DNA of 64,000 nucleotides from Dasypus novemcinctus (taxonomy: Eukaryota; Chordata; Mammalia; Cingulata; Dasypodidae), in assembly GCF_030445035.2 (NCBI RefSeq), contig NC_080677.1:157419169-157483168 (forward strand), given 5' to 3'. The notes below the pieces were generated by a model that saw nothing but the letters and a program-made list of their open reading frames with translations, was not told the DNA's origin and did not search any database. Positions within the stretch are counted from its first letter, which is position 1. Each line of letters opens with the position of its first letter. The position numbers were made by a program, and so were the translations under genes. Positions 35,604 through 47,277 of the stretch are shown piece by piece.

Positions 35604-35825
35604 ATGTGCACACATGTACACCTGCACACACGTGCATGCACACATACATGCACACACAGGCACACAGGTGCACGTGTGTACACTCACACATGGTACTCAT
35701 ACATTCACACATGGGCACAGGCACACGGATGCACATGTGTGCATGGGCATATACGTAGATATGCACATATGTGCGTGCCCATACATGGACTTATATGTAC
35801 ACACAGGCGTGCACATGCACAGATT
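35604..35825 (+). repeat. Imperfect CA/TG-rich alternating purine-pyrimidine tract
   Basis: About 220 bp of ACACATG, GTGCATGC and TACATGC-type units with no fixed period. Low-complexity peptides (His/Thr/Cys-rich) are open in several frames, purely because of composition. Confidence 0.85.
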
Positions 35826-35829
35826 GCCT

Positions 35830-38810
35830 GCATGTATGCAACTAAGTGTACTAAAGAACACATGGGGGCTTCTGTCACTTGGGATTTAGCACCCAGCTGG
35901 GCAAAAATGCAACTTTAAACCTACACCTCTGCCCCTGTGACTCACATTATTCACACCCCAGGGAATGCACTGACACTTCTTTTGCCTTATGTCCTGGAAG
36001 CAAAAGATGATCATATCCAAATGCTGTCAAGATTTGGGTTGTGCTGCTTAAAACATCAGAGAGCAGAAAGAAGAAAAACCAAATTGATCAACTTGCCAGA
36101 TCGTCCCTCTCAGATAGCAGATGCAATATGTTCGCACCTCACGAAGCATATTGTTGCCGAGTAGTACCTGCCAGACATTTTTTTGCTCCTCCAATACCTG
36201 GTTCTGAGGATATTCAATATTTAGTGATGTCTTTGCAAGAGCTGCACATGGCAGCAAAAGAACATTTAGCAATATTAAGCAATCCATATTACTCCTACAT
36301 TTGTACATATGTAAGTCTAGACAAATCATTCAAGGAATCTAATGCCAGTATCTCACACTGGCAACTAGCTGTGTCCATTGAATATCAGCATGGTGAAAAA
36401 TTTATTTTTAGAAAAATATTTTTTAAACTTTTCCCAAAAAATCTAATAAAAATTTCAGATTTATTTCAAAAAAATTTATTAATTATATTTCCCTTTAAAT
36501 ACATAAGTTGAGTATTTTAGAATAAAAATAGCATATCATGCATAATATATGAAAATAAATTGGATTTTAAGATTTTCTTCATCTACTTTAATGCACATTC
36601 TTGGTGAAAACACATTCAATTTTTGACACTTTTAATAGAATTACATCTTATTTGTAACCCTTTAGAATACAAATTATAAGAACATTGTTTATTGTAATAC
36701 AATTCCTGATTTTTACTGAACTGAAAAAATCAATTTAATGGCATAAATATATAACTATGTTTATAAATTATACTAGAGTACTTTATGCTATGTCTCCTTT
36801 ATTTTACTGCTATCGAAACATTGCCAACCCTGCAACAGAATATGCAGACACATGAGTTAACAAATTTGTCTTTGATATCTTGCCAACAACAAAAATTAAA
36901 GCTTTACACATAGTTCTCAATTTTTCATTATGATGGTGTATTTGTCAAGGTAAGAGAATGTGGCGTTTTATTTTAACAGTCTCTTTAACTGCATTTATAA
37001 CTTTTAAATATTTAAACATATGGCGTGGGGGCGTTCATTTGCACTGCTGCCTGGGGCTACACAAATGTTAGTGCAGTCCTGACACCTACAACAAAAGAAA
37101 ACAAGACAAAACAAAACAATTCTGAGACAAAACACCCAGAAGAGGAGCAGGAAGCTGTACTGGCCGAGATCACCTCCTTAGACTCCGTAATCAGGGCGCT
37201 GGTTTCCACCCCACTTGACTCCAGAGCAGCCACTTCGAGTCAAGCTGTGTCTACTCTGCAAACAAAGCAGAATGTCAGGATTCCCGGGCTGTTCCGCAGT
37301 GTGCCGCCCTTCCTTGCTCACCCAACTTGATTGCCCAGTGGAAGGGATGTTCCCCGGATTGGGAGATCAGAATCAACAGTTACTGGCTTTTGAGGGTGAG
37401 CTCACACGTGAAGACTGACATGAAGTACAGCTTTTCTCCGTGGCTTTGGGGCCGTGCCACGTCATCTAGATTATCAAGGCACGTTTCACAAAGCTCGAAG
37501 AAAGCCAGAACTACTGAGGAGCCCCTGATTACTGTGGTCCCAGGAGCAAACCTGGGACCTGCCCCCCGCAGTTGCCTGGCCCAGATATTTGGGCAAGAAT
37601 TAGTCTCCTCAGGCTGCGAACTGGTGGAGGCTGCCCTCTCTAAGCCCCACAATTACTTCACCGCCATACACAAGTTCATTCACTACTCCTCTTTTCCAAA
37701 CCCTCCCTCCTCTCCGCTCCTTTCCAGAAGAGGTGTGTGAACTGGAAGAGAAAGGTGAGGAGACAGGTGAGAGGGAAACGGGGGCGACAGGCGCAAGGGA
37801 AGGAAAGAGAGATGGTGTGCTAATCTCCGCGTGTTTCCTCGCACCAAAATTTTCTTTTCCCAATGGAAACCCTAAAAATCTCCCTTGAACCCAGAGGTCT
37901 TCAGCATAGAATCTGAAAAGGCCTGATGTAAGAGGTAAAAATGCTGTTTTTCAATCAGGCTCAAATTTCTGAAATCATGCTCTCTTTTTTTGCTTGTTTT
38001 TGGGAAGGATGTTGGTAATACGTTACAGAATTTTTAGCAGACACATAAAATGGTCGTTCTAGCGTCTTCGAGCTCCCTCACGCATTTCTACAGATGATTT
38101 ATCGATTTACTGGAGTCGAGCAATCTTTATATCAGATACCCTAAAACTTTTCAGATGAGGTCTATTTGTTTTCTGTGCTTTTCTTAACAGGTTTGTAAGC
38201 TCAGCAAGGATCATGTCTTTTAAATCAAATATGATGCAGTTCTTGGCACAGGATTTTCCATGCAGGTGCTCCATAAATATTTATTGCTGATTATTAAAAA
38301 GAAAACAATGGAAAAATGGTTCAAAGTTTTGGTTGTTGGTGTGGTTTTTTTGGTGGGAGGGGAGGTAGGTCAGTCAGAAAACAGTCATCCTTGAAAACTA
38401 ATCATTTTCCATAATTACAAAAAATATACGCATCAAAACCCAAAACATGCCTGAAGGTATAACAATACCTAAAAAATGTGAGTGGAATAATTAAAAAGGA
38501 AAGAACATAGCACATGCGTGCGCGCGCACACACAAAGAAAACCGAATTAGGCTGATTCTCTAAGTGCACGCGCCCTTCTCAGGAGGAGAAGGGAGAAAGC
38601 ACTTTTCCATTTCATCTCTTTTCTATTTCTCCCAGCTCGCGGGAGCCTGTAGTCATCTCAAAAGCACTTTTCTTAAGCCTGCCTGTGGCAACTAAGATCA
38701 TCTTTGTATAGGTGTGCGTAACTTAGGGTAGAGCTAAGTTCCTCCAGCAAGGAAATCTGAAAATACAGTAACTTAATAAGGGGAAGTTCCTTTCTCTCCC
38801 CTCAGAGTTC
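35830..38810. other. Intergenic sequence, no gene recognised
   Basis: AT-rich at 36380-37020 and more balanced at 37030-37870. Short reading frames show no domains. GCGTGCGCGCGCACACAC (38517-38534) is a short alternating tract, and 38255-38290 may be an MIR/L2 end. Confidence 0.5.
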
Positions 38811-38814
38811 GGAG

Positions 38815-39110
38815 CAGGTCAGGGCCAGCAAACCACTACCCTCTGGCCAAATCTGGCCTGCCGCCTGTTTCTATATGGCCAGTGAGGTCGAATGGTTTCA
38901 GTATCTTTAAGTGGTTGAGAGAAAAAAAAAGAGGAATAGTATTTTGTGTCATACGAAAATAACATAAAGTTCAGTCTTCAGTATCTATTACGTCAAGTTT
39001 TATTGGAACATGGTGACACTCACTCATTGACTCACTCGTAGTCAAACATTGTCTGTGGTTGCTTTTGTACCACAACAGAGATGAATAACTGTGATGGAGA
39101 CCATGTGGCC
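38815..39110 (+). mobile_element. hAT-type DNA-transposon fossil, family not assigned
   Basis: GGCCAGCAAACCACTACCCT, CTGGCCAAATCTGGCCTGCC, CAAGTTTTATTGGAACATGG and GACCATGTGGCCCACAAAGC. This is the opposite-strand relative of 27125-27360. Confidence 0.65.
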
Positions 39111-39194
39111 CACAAAGCCCCAAATGTTTACTCTGGATTCTGGGGGAGCAACCAAAAGCTTGACACGGCATGGAACGCATACGGTCATCGAGTC

Positions 39195-39530
39195 TTAAAA
39201 ATCTCCCGAGAACCTTGACATCACGCAGAATGAAATAAGCCAACCACAGACAGACAGCTGTCATATGAATCCACTCAGATGAAACTACTACCTAGAACAT
39301 GCAAATTCTTACAGACTGAAAGTAGATTACAGGCTCTAAGCGGTGAGGGGTGGGACAGAGGGGGAGTTATTGCTTAATGGGGACAGAGCCTTGGTGTGAG
39401 GTGATGAAAACGTTTTGGCGGATGGATGGTAGCACAATTCTGTGAATGTAATTAATACCACTGCATCGTAAATTTGAAAGGGGTTAAGTGAGACATTGTG
39501 TATGTAATTACCACAATAGCAAATTTTTAA
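39195..39530 (+). mobile_element. Old L1 3' UTR fragment
   Basis: AGAATGAAATAAGCCAACCA, AGCGGTGAGGGGTGGGACAG, TAATGGGGACAGAGCC and GGATGGATGGTAGCACAATT follow the order of an old L1 3' end. Confidence 0.75.
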
Positions 39531-39929
39531 AAACCCAGCTCAAAAAACAAAATCTAATCTACTGATAACACCTCAATGCCATTAGGTGCCAAATAGAGTC
39601 TTCCTAGCCCATGGTCAAAGTCTTTTCTAAGGTTATTCAGGTGGCCGTTGTGGAGGAGAATGCAAATTGGGTCTCAAGCTAGAATAACTTTCTGAGAGTA
39701 ATTCTAGGGTTTGAAAGCACATTTTAAGGATGAAATGCCCTCCAGGTTCCCCTGGGATCCCAATGTGGAGTGTATTTCCCTGCTTGTGACGTCGAGAAGC
39801 CTCGATAACGGCTGAAGCCTGGCAAAGGTACTTTGATATCAAGGCCAGAGATGGGTGTCAGGCCTCCAGGGGTCCTTCAGTCCCCTCCAGGCCTGCGTGT
39901 AGAGCAAGCCCTTGGCCGCCCGGCCCTCA

Positions 39930-40365
39930 GTTCTGTTGATGGCTGTCTTGGCTCCCAAAGGCTGCCAGGACAAAGGACCACAAACCGGGGGGCTCCATCC
40001 TGGAGACTGGCAGGGCCGTGCTCCCTCAGAACCTGGCACGGCGAATCCCTCCCCGGCCCCTCCCAGCGCTGGTGATGCCCACAAGCCTTGGCCGTCTTCG
40101 GCTGCAGCCGCGGCATTTGAACTCAGCCCCCATCTTCGCCTGGCCCCTCTCCTCGGGTCTGTGTGTCTCTGTCTCCCCTTCCCAGGAGGACGCCAATTAC
40201 ATACAGCTAGGGGCCACCTTAACACAGTCTGGCCTCATCTTTAACTAATCACATCTTCAACGACCCTATTTTAAATAGATTGCCATTCTCAGGCCTGGGG
40301 GTTAGGGGCTGAACATGTCTTCTGGCGGGACAGGGGGGTGGGCACAATTCAACCCACAGCAATTG
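39930..40365 (-). mobile_element. MaLR-type (MLT1-like) LTR, minus strand
   Basis: AAAGGCTGCCAGGACAAAGG, GGCAGGGCCGTGCTCCCTCA, TCATCTTTAACTAATCACAT, ACGACCCTATTTTAAATAGA, TGGGGGTTAGGGGCTGAACA and CACAATTCAACCCACAGC. It is unusually rich in CpG for an old repeat. Confidence 0.65.
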
Positions 40366-40642
40366 CTTATTATTCAGATTTTCTGCACTTATCTGTTGCT
40401 ATTTTTTTTTTCTTGCTGTCACCAAGTACCTATATTTTTCATCAGAGTGAATTCAACTCACACACTTGTCCTCATGATCAGCTGCTTTGGGCAAAATAAT
40501 TCACATTCCATAAAGAATGGAGCAAGAAGAGAAATGCAGTTTAGTTTTTCAAACCGTGGATGCAGGGACTCGTCACTTCTATGAATAACTCTATGTTGCT
40601 CATGGTAGGCGATCCTGTCTTCGTTATGTTGTTTCAAGATTT

Positions 40643-40711
40643 CTCCTCCCTTCCCTCTCCTCCATTCCCCTCTCCTCCTCTTCCATCCCCTGTCCTCCCT
40701 TCCCCTCTTCT
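40643..40711 (+). repeat. Homopyrimidine tract
   Basis: About 69 bases of nearly uninterrupted C/T (CTCCTCCCTTCCCTCTCCTC and so on), broken only by scattered purines. It is prone to triplex formation in principle. Confidence 0.75.
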
Positions 40712-41002
40712 AGAGCCTGAGCTTACTCTCCTGCATCTAAGTCAGTAAGTGAAGACTTCATTCTAGACGAGTAATGAATCAGCCATCTAAATCAGACCCA
40801 TACTAAGCAATACGCAAAACTGCCAATGCTTGACATGTTCCAAAATCAGAACCACTATGAAAGTGGGAGCCTAAGGAGTGCAAGATGGTTTTCAAACATC
40901 AAAGGTTAATTTATAAGAATATGTTGGGTATTTCTCAACATCCCTCGAATCCCTAGACCGACATACATATAGAAAGGAATTAGCCATATATAAGAAAAGC
41001 TG

Positions 41003-41361
41003 GAAACGGACTTTGGCCCAGTGGTTAGGGCGTCCGTCTACCACATGGGAGGTCCGCGGTTCAAACCCCGGGCCTCCTTGACCCGTGTGGAGCTGGCCAT
41101 GCGCAGTGCTGATGCGCGCAAGGAGTGCCGTGCCACGCAAGGGTGTCCCCGCGTAGGGGAGCCCCACGCGCAAGGAGTGCACCCGTGAGGAGAGCCGCCC
41201 AGCATGAAAAGAAAGAGCAGCCTGCCCAGGAATGGCGCCGCCCACACTTCCTGTGCCGCTGACGACAACAGAAGCGGACAAAGAAACAAAAGCAGACAAA
41301 GAAACAAGACGCAGCAAATAGACACCAAGAACAGACAACCAGGGGAGGGGGGGGGGGGGGA
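41003..41361 (+). mobile_element. DAS-type tRNA-derived SINE, short subfamily
   Basis: Plus-strand copy from GAAACGGACTTTGGCCCAGT to a G-rich end. AAGAAAAG at 40992-40999 and 41362-41369 may be a short TSD. It carries the same internal deletion as 33758-34124 and 53989-54369. The usual A-tail is missing or reduced, replaced by a G run at 41346-41360. Confidence 0.9.
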
Positions 41362-41439
41362 AAGAAAAGTTATTTCAAATCAGTGGGGAGAACCTCTTTA
41401 ACAAATACCATAGTAATAATATTTTTCTTGGAAAGGAAA

Positions 41440-42260
41440 AAAAAAATTAAACTCCTACCTCACAACATACATAAATGAATTCCAGAGGGATTAAAGAGCC
41501 AAGTGGAAACAATTTTTTCAAGTATGAGAAGAAAATATTTTAAAAGCCTTCTTAAGCAAGACTCAATATCCAGAATCCATAAAGGGAAAAACTAACATAT
41601 TTCTCTGTGTTCTCATTTACACCTTCTATAAGTCAAAAGACAAAACAGGTAAAAGGCCGACTACAGACTAAGTAGCATATGTGCAAGATATCATGTGCAT
41701 ATATCATGGGAAAATGATTTATAGAAAACCTTTAAAAGTCAAGATGGCATCTAATACAAATATAAGCAAGGCCTCAAAATAAGGAAATCCAAACACCTTA
41801 TAATTAAAATGAAAGGTGCTCAGCCAGTGAGAAGTTCATTTACTCATCCCAGAGGCAAAAGAAAGCAGAATCTATATCATGCTGTGCAGCATGTGAGGAA
41901 AAGGAGAGCTTGGCATGTTTGCCGGTGGAGGTGGAAGTTAGAGGGCAATTTTGAATTATCCATCAAAATTTAAAAATCATCTTTCCTTCAGCCTGGCAAT
42001 TCTACTTCTATGTAGCTATTCCTGGAGAAACATGTCTGCATTAGCAGAAATAGTCATATACAAGGATATTTGGTGTTTATAATCATGAAAAACATGGAAA
42101 GAGTCAACATGTTCATAGGGGAAAGGGGAAGTAGATTATGGAGCAATATGTAACAGTTTAAAAGGGGTTACTATTTATATGGATTAGTAGGAGAGTTCTC
42201 TACAGAACTGCGGAATGAAAAAAGCAAGCTGTAGTGTCATACTTACGGTGTGATCCCATG
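41440..42260 (+). mobile_element. Old L1 (L1M-like) ORF2 3' part and 3' UTR
   Basis: CCTACCTCACAACATACATA, ATTCCAGAGGGATTAAAGAG, TCCTTCAGCCTGGCAATTCT, CCTGGAGAAACATGTCTGCA and TTATGGAGCAATATGTAACA are in L1 order. Coding frames are destroyed. Confidence 0.75.
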
Positions 42261-44369
42261 TATTTTTTAAAACCTCATAAAACAAAACTATAATATTTTT
42301 TTCTTTCTTTGTATTCATGTGCTGAAAAGGAGGAAAGGACTTCAAACCATCCGTGGCCACCCCTGGGTGGTGCCTCTGAGGCATGCAATTGGGTGAAGGG
42401 CTTTCGCTTGTATTCTGTCCTTTCATTGGTTGAGAAGGGATTTATGGAAAAGGCCCTCTCTAAGAAATGGTGCTATGTGCAAAAATGCTGTGAGATGCTT
42501 CTGGGCCAACCATTCTACTAGTTTGCTCATAATGTTTCTGTAGACGTGCCTTTCACCACTTGCACTTTCTCACTTCTGCACTCCCGTATAAATCTCTTCA
42601 AGTCAAATTGACCAAATGTGGCGTGCACCTGCTGTTTGTTCACAAACTTACTATTTTATACCATTTGGGAGGGAAGCGGCAGCCATCTCCTCACTTTGTA
42701 ATTTACTTCATTGCCTATAAGTAAGAACTGGAAAAGGAAGTTTAAAAACACTCATTATTTTCAAACACTATGAGCACTATTTGTTCTGAAAAGGCAGGGT
42801 GCTTTGATAAAATATCAAAATGTTAAAACGGGAGACTTCTTTTCTTTACCTGAAAGTAAAAGTCACTTTCTTTTATAACTACACTTTAAATTCAATAGAA
42901 TGGATTAAGATTTTTGCCAAATGTTCTTATTAAGCATCTTCCTTGCTTTAGCAATAGGAATAGTACACTACTTTCACATTTTTAAGAAACTTAAGGATGT
43001 AAGGCATGTTTGTGGAAAACTTATCTTCATATTACCCTTTAGTAAACTCAGACTAAGCCAACATCAAATTAACCAGAATTAAGATTAGGGTTCATGTCTT
43101 CTGATTTCTAGTTTATGGTTTGTTTTTCTTCATATGGCCATCTCCCATAAACGACATCCACTTTCTAAAACTAGACATTTTCCCAGTGATGATTATAACA
43201 CAACGTTTTATATACTGGGATTGGAATATAGTATAAGTAATATTTTTTTGGATAAAAGGTGAAGTTAATATGATAAATATATTGAAACATGAATTAAAAA
43301 CCAAGTGGAAAGCTTCCTCTTGGGTAAAGGATGAAATATGCAAAAATAAAATATTTGTCTATCACAAATATAAGCTCATCTTTATATTATAAAGCTATCC
43401 TCCATATGATTTCATTTTTAAATGGATTCCCCAACATTCTTTCTGTCCTTGCCTGATTCTAAATTACTAAACCAGTCTAAAGGAATTATCATATATTAAT
43501 TTTCAGGGTCAATCTGAGACTTATGAAGGTGTCTACTATTCCTAAAACAAATCAAATATATATTTTGCAGATTTTTTGCTATATAGTGTCTATCAGATTT
43601 TAAGAAAAATTCTTACATGCAAATATATTTTACATCAAAGTACTCTAGATGCATTTTCAAACCGTGCAAATACAGTTAAATATTAAAACAACACAATTCA
43701 TTTGTCCTAAACTAACATATTTACACAGCTCAATAAAGCAAAAGAGTATTGTTAAATTGGGAGCAACTACACACGTGCCTGCCGCTTTACCTTGGACACC
43801 TGGCCAAAAAAATGTCAGTGGGGGCTGATTTCATTGTTACCACCGGGTGACCATCAACCCTGAGAGCGACTATGAAAGAGTTACTCTCCTCCTGTGAATT
43901 ATTACTCGTCTGCTTTTGTGGTGAAGTGTATTCGCTCAAAGTCGGTGGCTGAAACAGTCGGGTATATGCCTGCCTTTGCGTCCCTCGAGCGGGGTTCGTG
44001 GACCTAAGTGCACATTTACAGCAACTCAAGTTCAGCGCCAAGGTACAGGCGCAAGCGCTGCAACCTCCAGTTAAATAACAGAGAGAACGGAGGGCGTCCG
44101 GAAGCGCCATCAAATGGTAACGCGTATCGGTCTGGTGCGCAAAAACGTAAGCCTCCGTCCCTTTCTACTTTCGAGTATGCCACTGCTCCGGGTTGCTGCC
44201 GCGTGTTTGAAAAGTCGGGGTGGTTTTAATCTAGGAAATAATAGCCTAAGTATGTGTTTTAACCACTTTCAGGTCACAATAAAGAAAGAGGCTCAGGTGG
44301 GCCACCTCTCCGGCACGAGGCAAAAGATGCTCTAACTTTCAGGTTTGGGGAAATCTACTTTCGCTCTTA
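42261..44369. other. Region immediately upstream of the MKX CpG island
   Basis: 42300-43750 is AT-rich with no recognised repeat or gene. 43780-44340 gains scattered CpGs (for example GGCGTCCGGAAGCGCC). It may hold distal promoter elements or the start of a divergent antisense transcript, as reported for MKX in some mammals. The sequence alone does not show either. Confidence 0.4.
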
Positions 44370-45202
44370 AGCAAAGATGAAAGGTGTCGCTGGGACAGCA
44401 GGGCCCGCAGGGAGAGCCCAGGGCGGCTCCGTGCGCCTTACGGATCTTCAGGCTGCCCGAGGCTCCGAGTTCCTCCTGGCACCTAAACCGCAGCCTTCGC
44501 TTCCCATAGATGGGGTAATGGTGGGAAACAAATCCTCGCCCTCCCTGGCCCTGCGCCTCCGTCTCCTTTGCTCCCTGCCTGTCCCCCTGGTTCCGGGTTG
44601 TCACCACACCTGGGCTCGCCTCGCCCGCCCTTGCCCCCACCCCTAAAGCGCTGCGGCGACCAAGCCTCTCCAGCGCTCCCCCGGGGAGGCGAATGGGTGC
44701 CTGCCACAGCCAGGACCCCAGAAGCTCAGGGTCCCAGAAACCAGACTCCCAGGAGGCCAGCAGGCAATACCAACTTCACGGCCGCCAATCGCTGGGATCA
44801 AGGGGGTGCGTCGCGGTGGCCCCTCCCGCCTCGCCACGCGTGGTGAAATCCCCGCAACGCAGCGACACCGGATTTGCCCCGCAGCCTCCCAGCTCCTGGA
44901 GTCGGAGCAGAGCCTGCGGCTTCTCCAATGTCTCCCCGAAGTGCGCAGGAAATCGCCCCCCCCTGCCCCGGTTCGGGACTGCGGAGCCGGCGGACGCGGG
45001 AGCCGCGCCGGGGCGGGGAGGCCGCGCAGGCCGGGGGCTCCTCCGCGAGGGGTTAAGGGCGGCGGCGCGCGGAGGCTGCCTCCCCGCCCGCCCGGGAACG
45101 TGGATGTCGCCGCCGCAGGATGTTCGCCGGCTGCGCGGCGCAGGCAGGAAACATGAGAAGGCCGCGGCATTCCTGTTCCCGGGCCGCGCGCGCCCGTCCG
45201 GG

Positions 45203-45211
45203 TAAATAAAG
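45203..45211 (+). promoter_or_regulatory. TATA-like element TAAATAAAG of the presumed MKX promoter
   Basis: An isolated AT-rich TAAATAAAG sits in otherwise nearly pure G+C sequence, about 125-135 bp upstream of a good splice donor. Its position would put transcription start near 45232-45236. A TATA-like box inside a CpG island is compatible with a developmentally regulated gene. This is an inference from position and composition only. Confidence 0.45.
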
Positions 45212-45231
45212 CCGAGGAGCCGGCGGGGCGG

Positions 45232-45337
45232 CGGCGAGCGCGCCGGAGCCCGCGCAGGGAACATGCGGCGGGGATGGGAGCGCGCCTAGCCCGGGCGCCC
45301 GAGAGCCAGCCGCAGGCCGCCGGCCCCGCCGCCCCAG
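45232..45337 (+). other. MKX: Candidate non-coding first exon of MKX (5' UTR)
   Basis: MKX needs an upstream leader exon, because exon 2 starts at an acceptor 51 nt before the ATG. A strong donor (CCCCAG|GTAGGC, GT at 45338-45339) lies about 105 nt downstream of the expected start for the TATA-like box at 45203. The 5' edge is inferred from that spacing. The exon contains ATGs at 45263 and 45274 (see findings). Intron 1 would then be 45338-47277. A second good donor, GAG|GTGAGC with GT at 46413-46414, could define an alternative first exon. No transcript evidence is available here. Confidence 0.5.
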
Positions 45338-47072
45338 GTAGGCGCCCCGCGTCGGGGCGTGCCGCACCACCGCGGGCGCTCCCGCGCCGCTGGGTACCCC
45401 TGCCCGCCGCCGCGTCCGGCCCCGCCCTTCCCCCACCGCCCCTGCGGGGTCCTCTGGGGACGCGCCCCGGCGGCTCCCGGGCTTCTGCGGGGAACTTGGA
45501 GCGCACCTGGCCGCGCCTCCCAGGCTGGACCCGGGTCCCCGGGCGCAGGGCGGGCCGGCAGGGAGCGAGCTCCCGGGCGGCGGTCTGGAGGGATCGGGTG
45601 AAGTGGGGTGAGCGGGCCCGGAGAAAGGGCGCTGGGGACAGCGCGCGGGCCCCCCGCGGTGGAGGGACGGGGCCGCCGTCCGCTGGGCGCCCGGGGTTCA
45701 CACGGCCCCCGCACGGCCCGGGGCCCCGGGCCGGCGTGCACAGGGCCGGAGCTCCCGAACCTTCGCGTCGCGGCTGCCCGCGCCTGTCCCGCACGTGGGG
45801 CTCTACGCAGGCCCGGGGGAGGCTGCGGTTGGGACCTCTCTGCGGGGAAGGGTCCCCGGTGGCGACTCTCGCAGCGGCTTCGCTGGGCAAAGCCCGCGGG
45901 TGCGTCTGGGCTGCCGGGGCTGAGTGGGGGGCGGCGGCGCTGCGGGAGGGCGTGTTTTACAAACTGCGGCGCGAACGCACCTCGCTACAGGGATTGACTG
46001 GAAAAGAAAGCCCGGGCGCGGCCGGCCAGTTGGACGCGGGCTGCGAGCGAGGGAACTGGCTTCCACGCTGACGCCGTGCACACCCCTCGTCACGTACCTG
46101 GCGGCGCCGGAGGAGCCAGTCCCGGGGTGCGCGGGCCGCGGGCTTTCCCGCCCACCAGGAGTGACGGTAGCTGTCGTTTCCTGGCTGCGGTCAGGGGCCC
46201 AGACGTCGCGCGTGGCCGGAAGGCGGGGTGGGGGGCACCGCGCGAGGCGAGGAGGGGGGCTGCGGGCCCGGGAGGAGAGGCCGCGCGGGCGTCGCAGGAG
46301 CTGCCCCGAGGCGGGGAGATGGGGCGGGCGGCCACTCGGCGGCGGCGGCGCAAACTTGCCGCGGACGCCCGCACTCGGCGGGCACAGGCTCCCGGCCGCC
46401 GCGTCCCCGGAGGTGAGCTGGAGACTGTCCCCAAGAGTGACCGCTCGGGCCCCGGGAGGAGCTGGGCCGGGGAGCGCAGCGCGCTGCCTACTCAGTCGCC
46501 TCCTTCCTCTTCGGACCCTTTCCCAGTTCCCTGCAGCCCAGAGAGGGGCGGCACGGAGGGGCTCCGGGGACCTGCCCGGACCCTGCGCGTCCTGGCGGGG
46601 GGCTGGGAGGAAACTGGGCGGTGGGGGAGTGGGGGGTCATTTGTGGCGCCTTGGTCCCTGCTGCCTCTTCCCTTACCTGCCCCGGAGTCCTAACTCGCCT
46701 AACTCTCCCTGCCTTCACCCCCGCCCCGGGGCACCTTGGCGGCCAGAAGGACGCAGGGGTTTGCAGCAAACCCGTTCGGGTGTTGAAAACACGAACGTCC
46801 CGGAGAGCCCGGGTTCCTGGCCTGGGACTCACTCACTGGCGCCTGCGGAGACGGTTGTTCATTCTACCAAAACAGCCCCACTCATCCCCCCTTCCCTCCC
46901 GAGCGCGGGCTCCGAGGGGTTTTCGTCCCCTGCTGGGAGTGCGGAGCCCGGCGCGTGCCCCGCCCGTCCCGCCGCGCTCTGGAGTGCGCTGCTCGGGAGG
47001 AAGCGCCAGGCCGGGGCGCTCGCTCGGGAATTTCTGTGCCCTGGTGGCGGTGCCCTGGGGGCCTCGATTCCC

Positions 47073-47188
47073 CATTCCCAGGGTCAGGCGCAGGGCAGGG
47101 CCGCGTGCGAGAGGGCCGGCGGCACTTCCCGATTCCCGGGGTCAGGCGCAGGGCAGGGCCGGGTTCGAGAGGGCCGGCGGCACTTCTC
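47073..47188 (+). repeat. Two-copy 58-bp tandem duplication just upstream of MKX exon 2
   Basis: The segment containing GGTCAGGCGCAGGGCAGGGCC occurs from 47082 and again from 47140, a period of 58 bp. The two units also share GAGAGGGCCGGCGGCACTTC. They differ at only a few positions. The repeat ends about 90 bp before the exon 2 acceptor. Confidence 0.85.
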
Positions 47189-47277
47189 GAGGCTGTCCCG
47201 AGTGTGCAGGGTGGGGGCAGGGGGCGCCCGAGGTCGCCGCGTGGCCGCGAGTAACGTGCTGCCCCTTGGTCTCCTAG

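Noticed and set aside
44643-45890. 415-codon minus-strand open frame in the MKX CpG island
   Set aside because: Pro/Arg/Gly/Ala-rich composition is exactly what GC-rich DNA yields in any frame. No domain is recognisable, and the frame overlaps the MKX leader and other equally long frames.
46413-46420. GAG|GTGAGC as the end of MKX exon 1
   Set aside because: It is a good donor, but there is no independent start signal close upstream. The TATA-like/45337 donor pair was preferred. It remains possible as an alternative exon.
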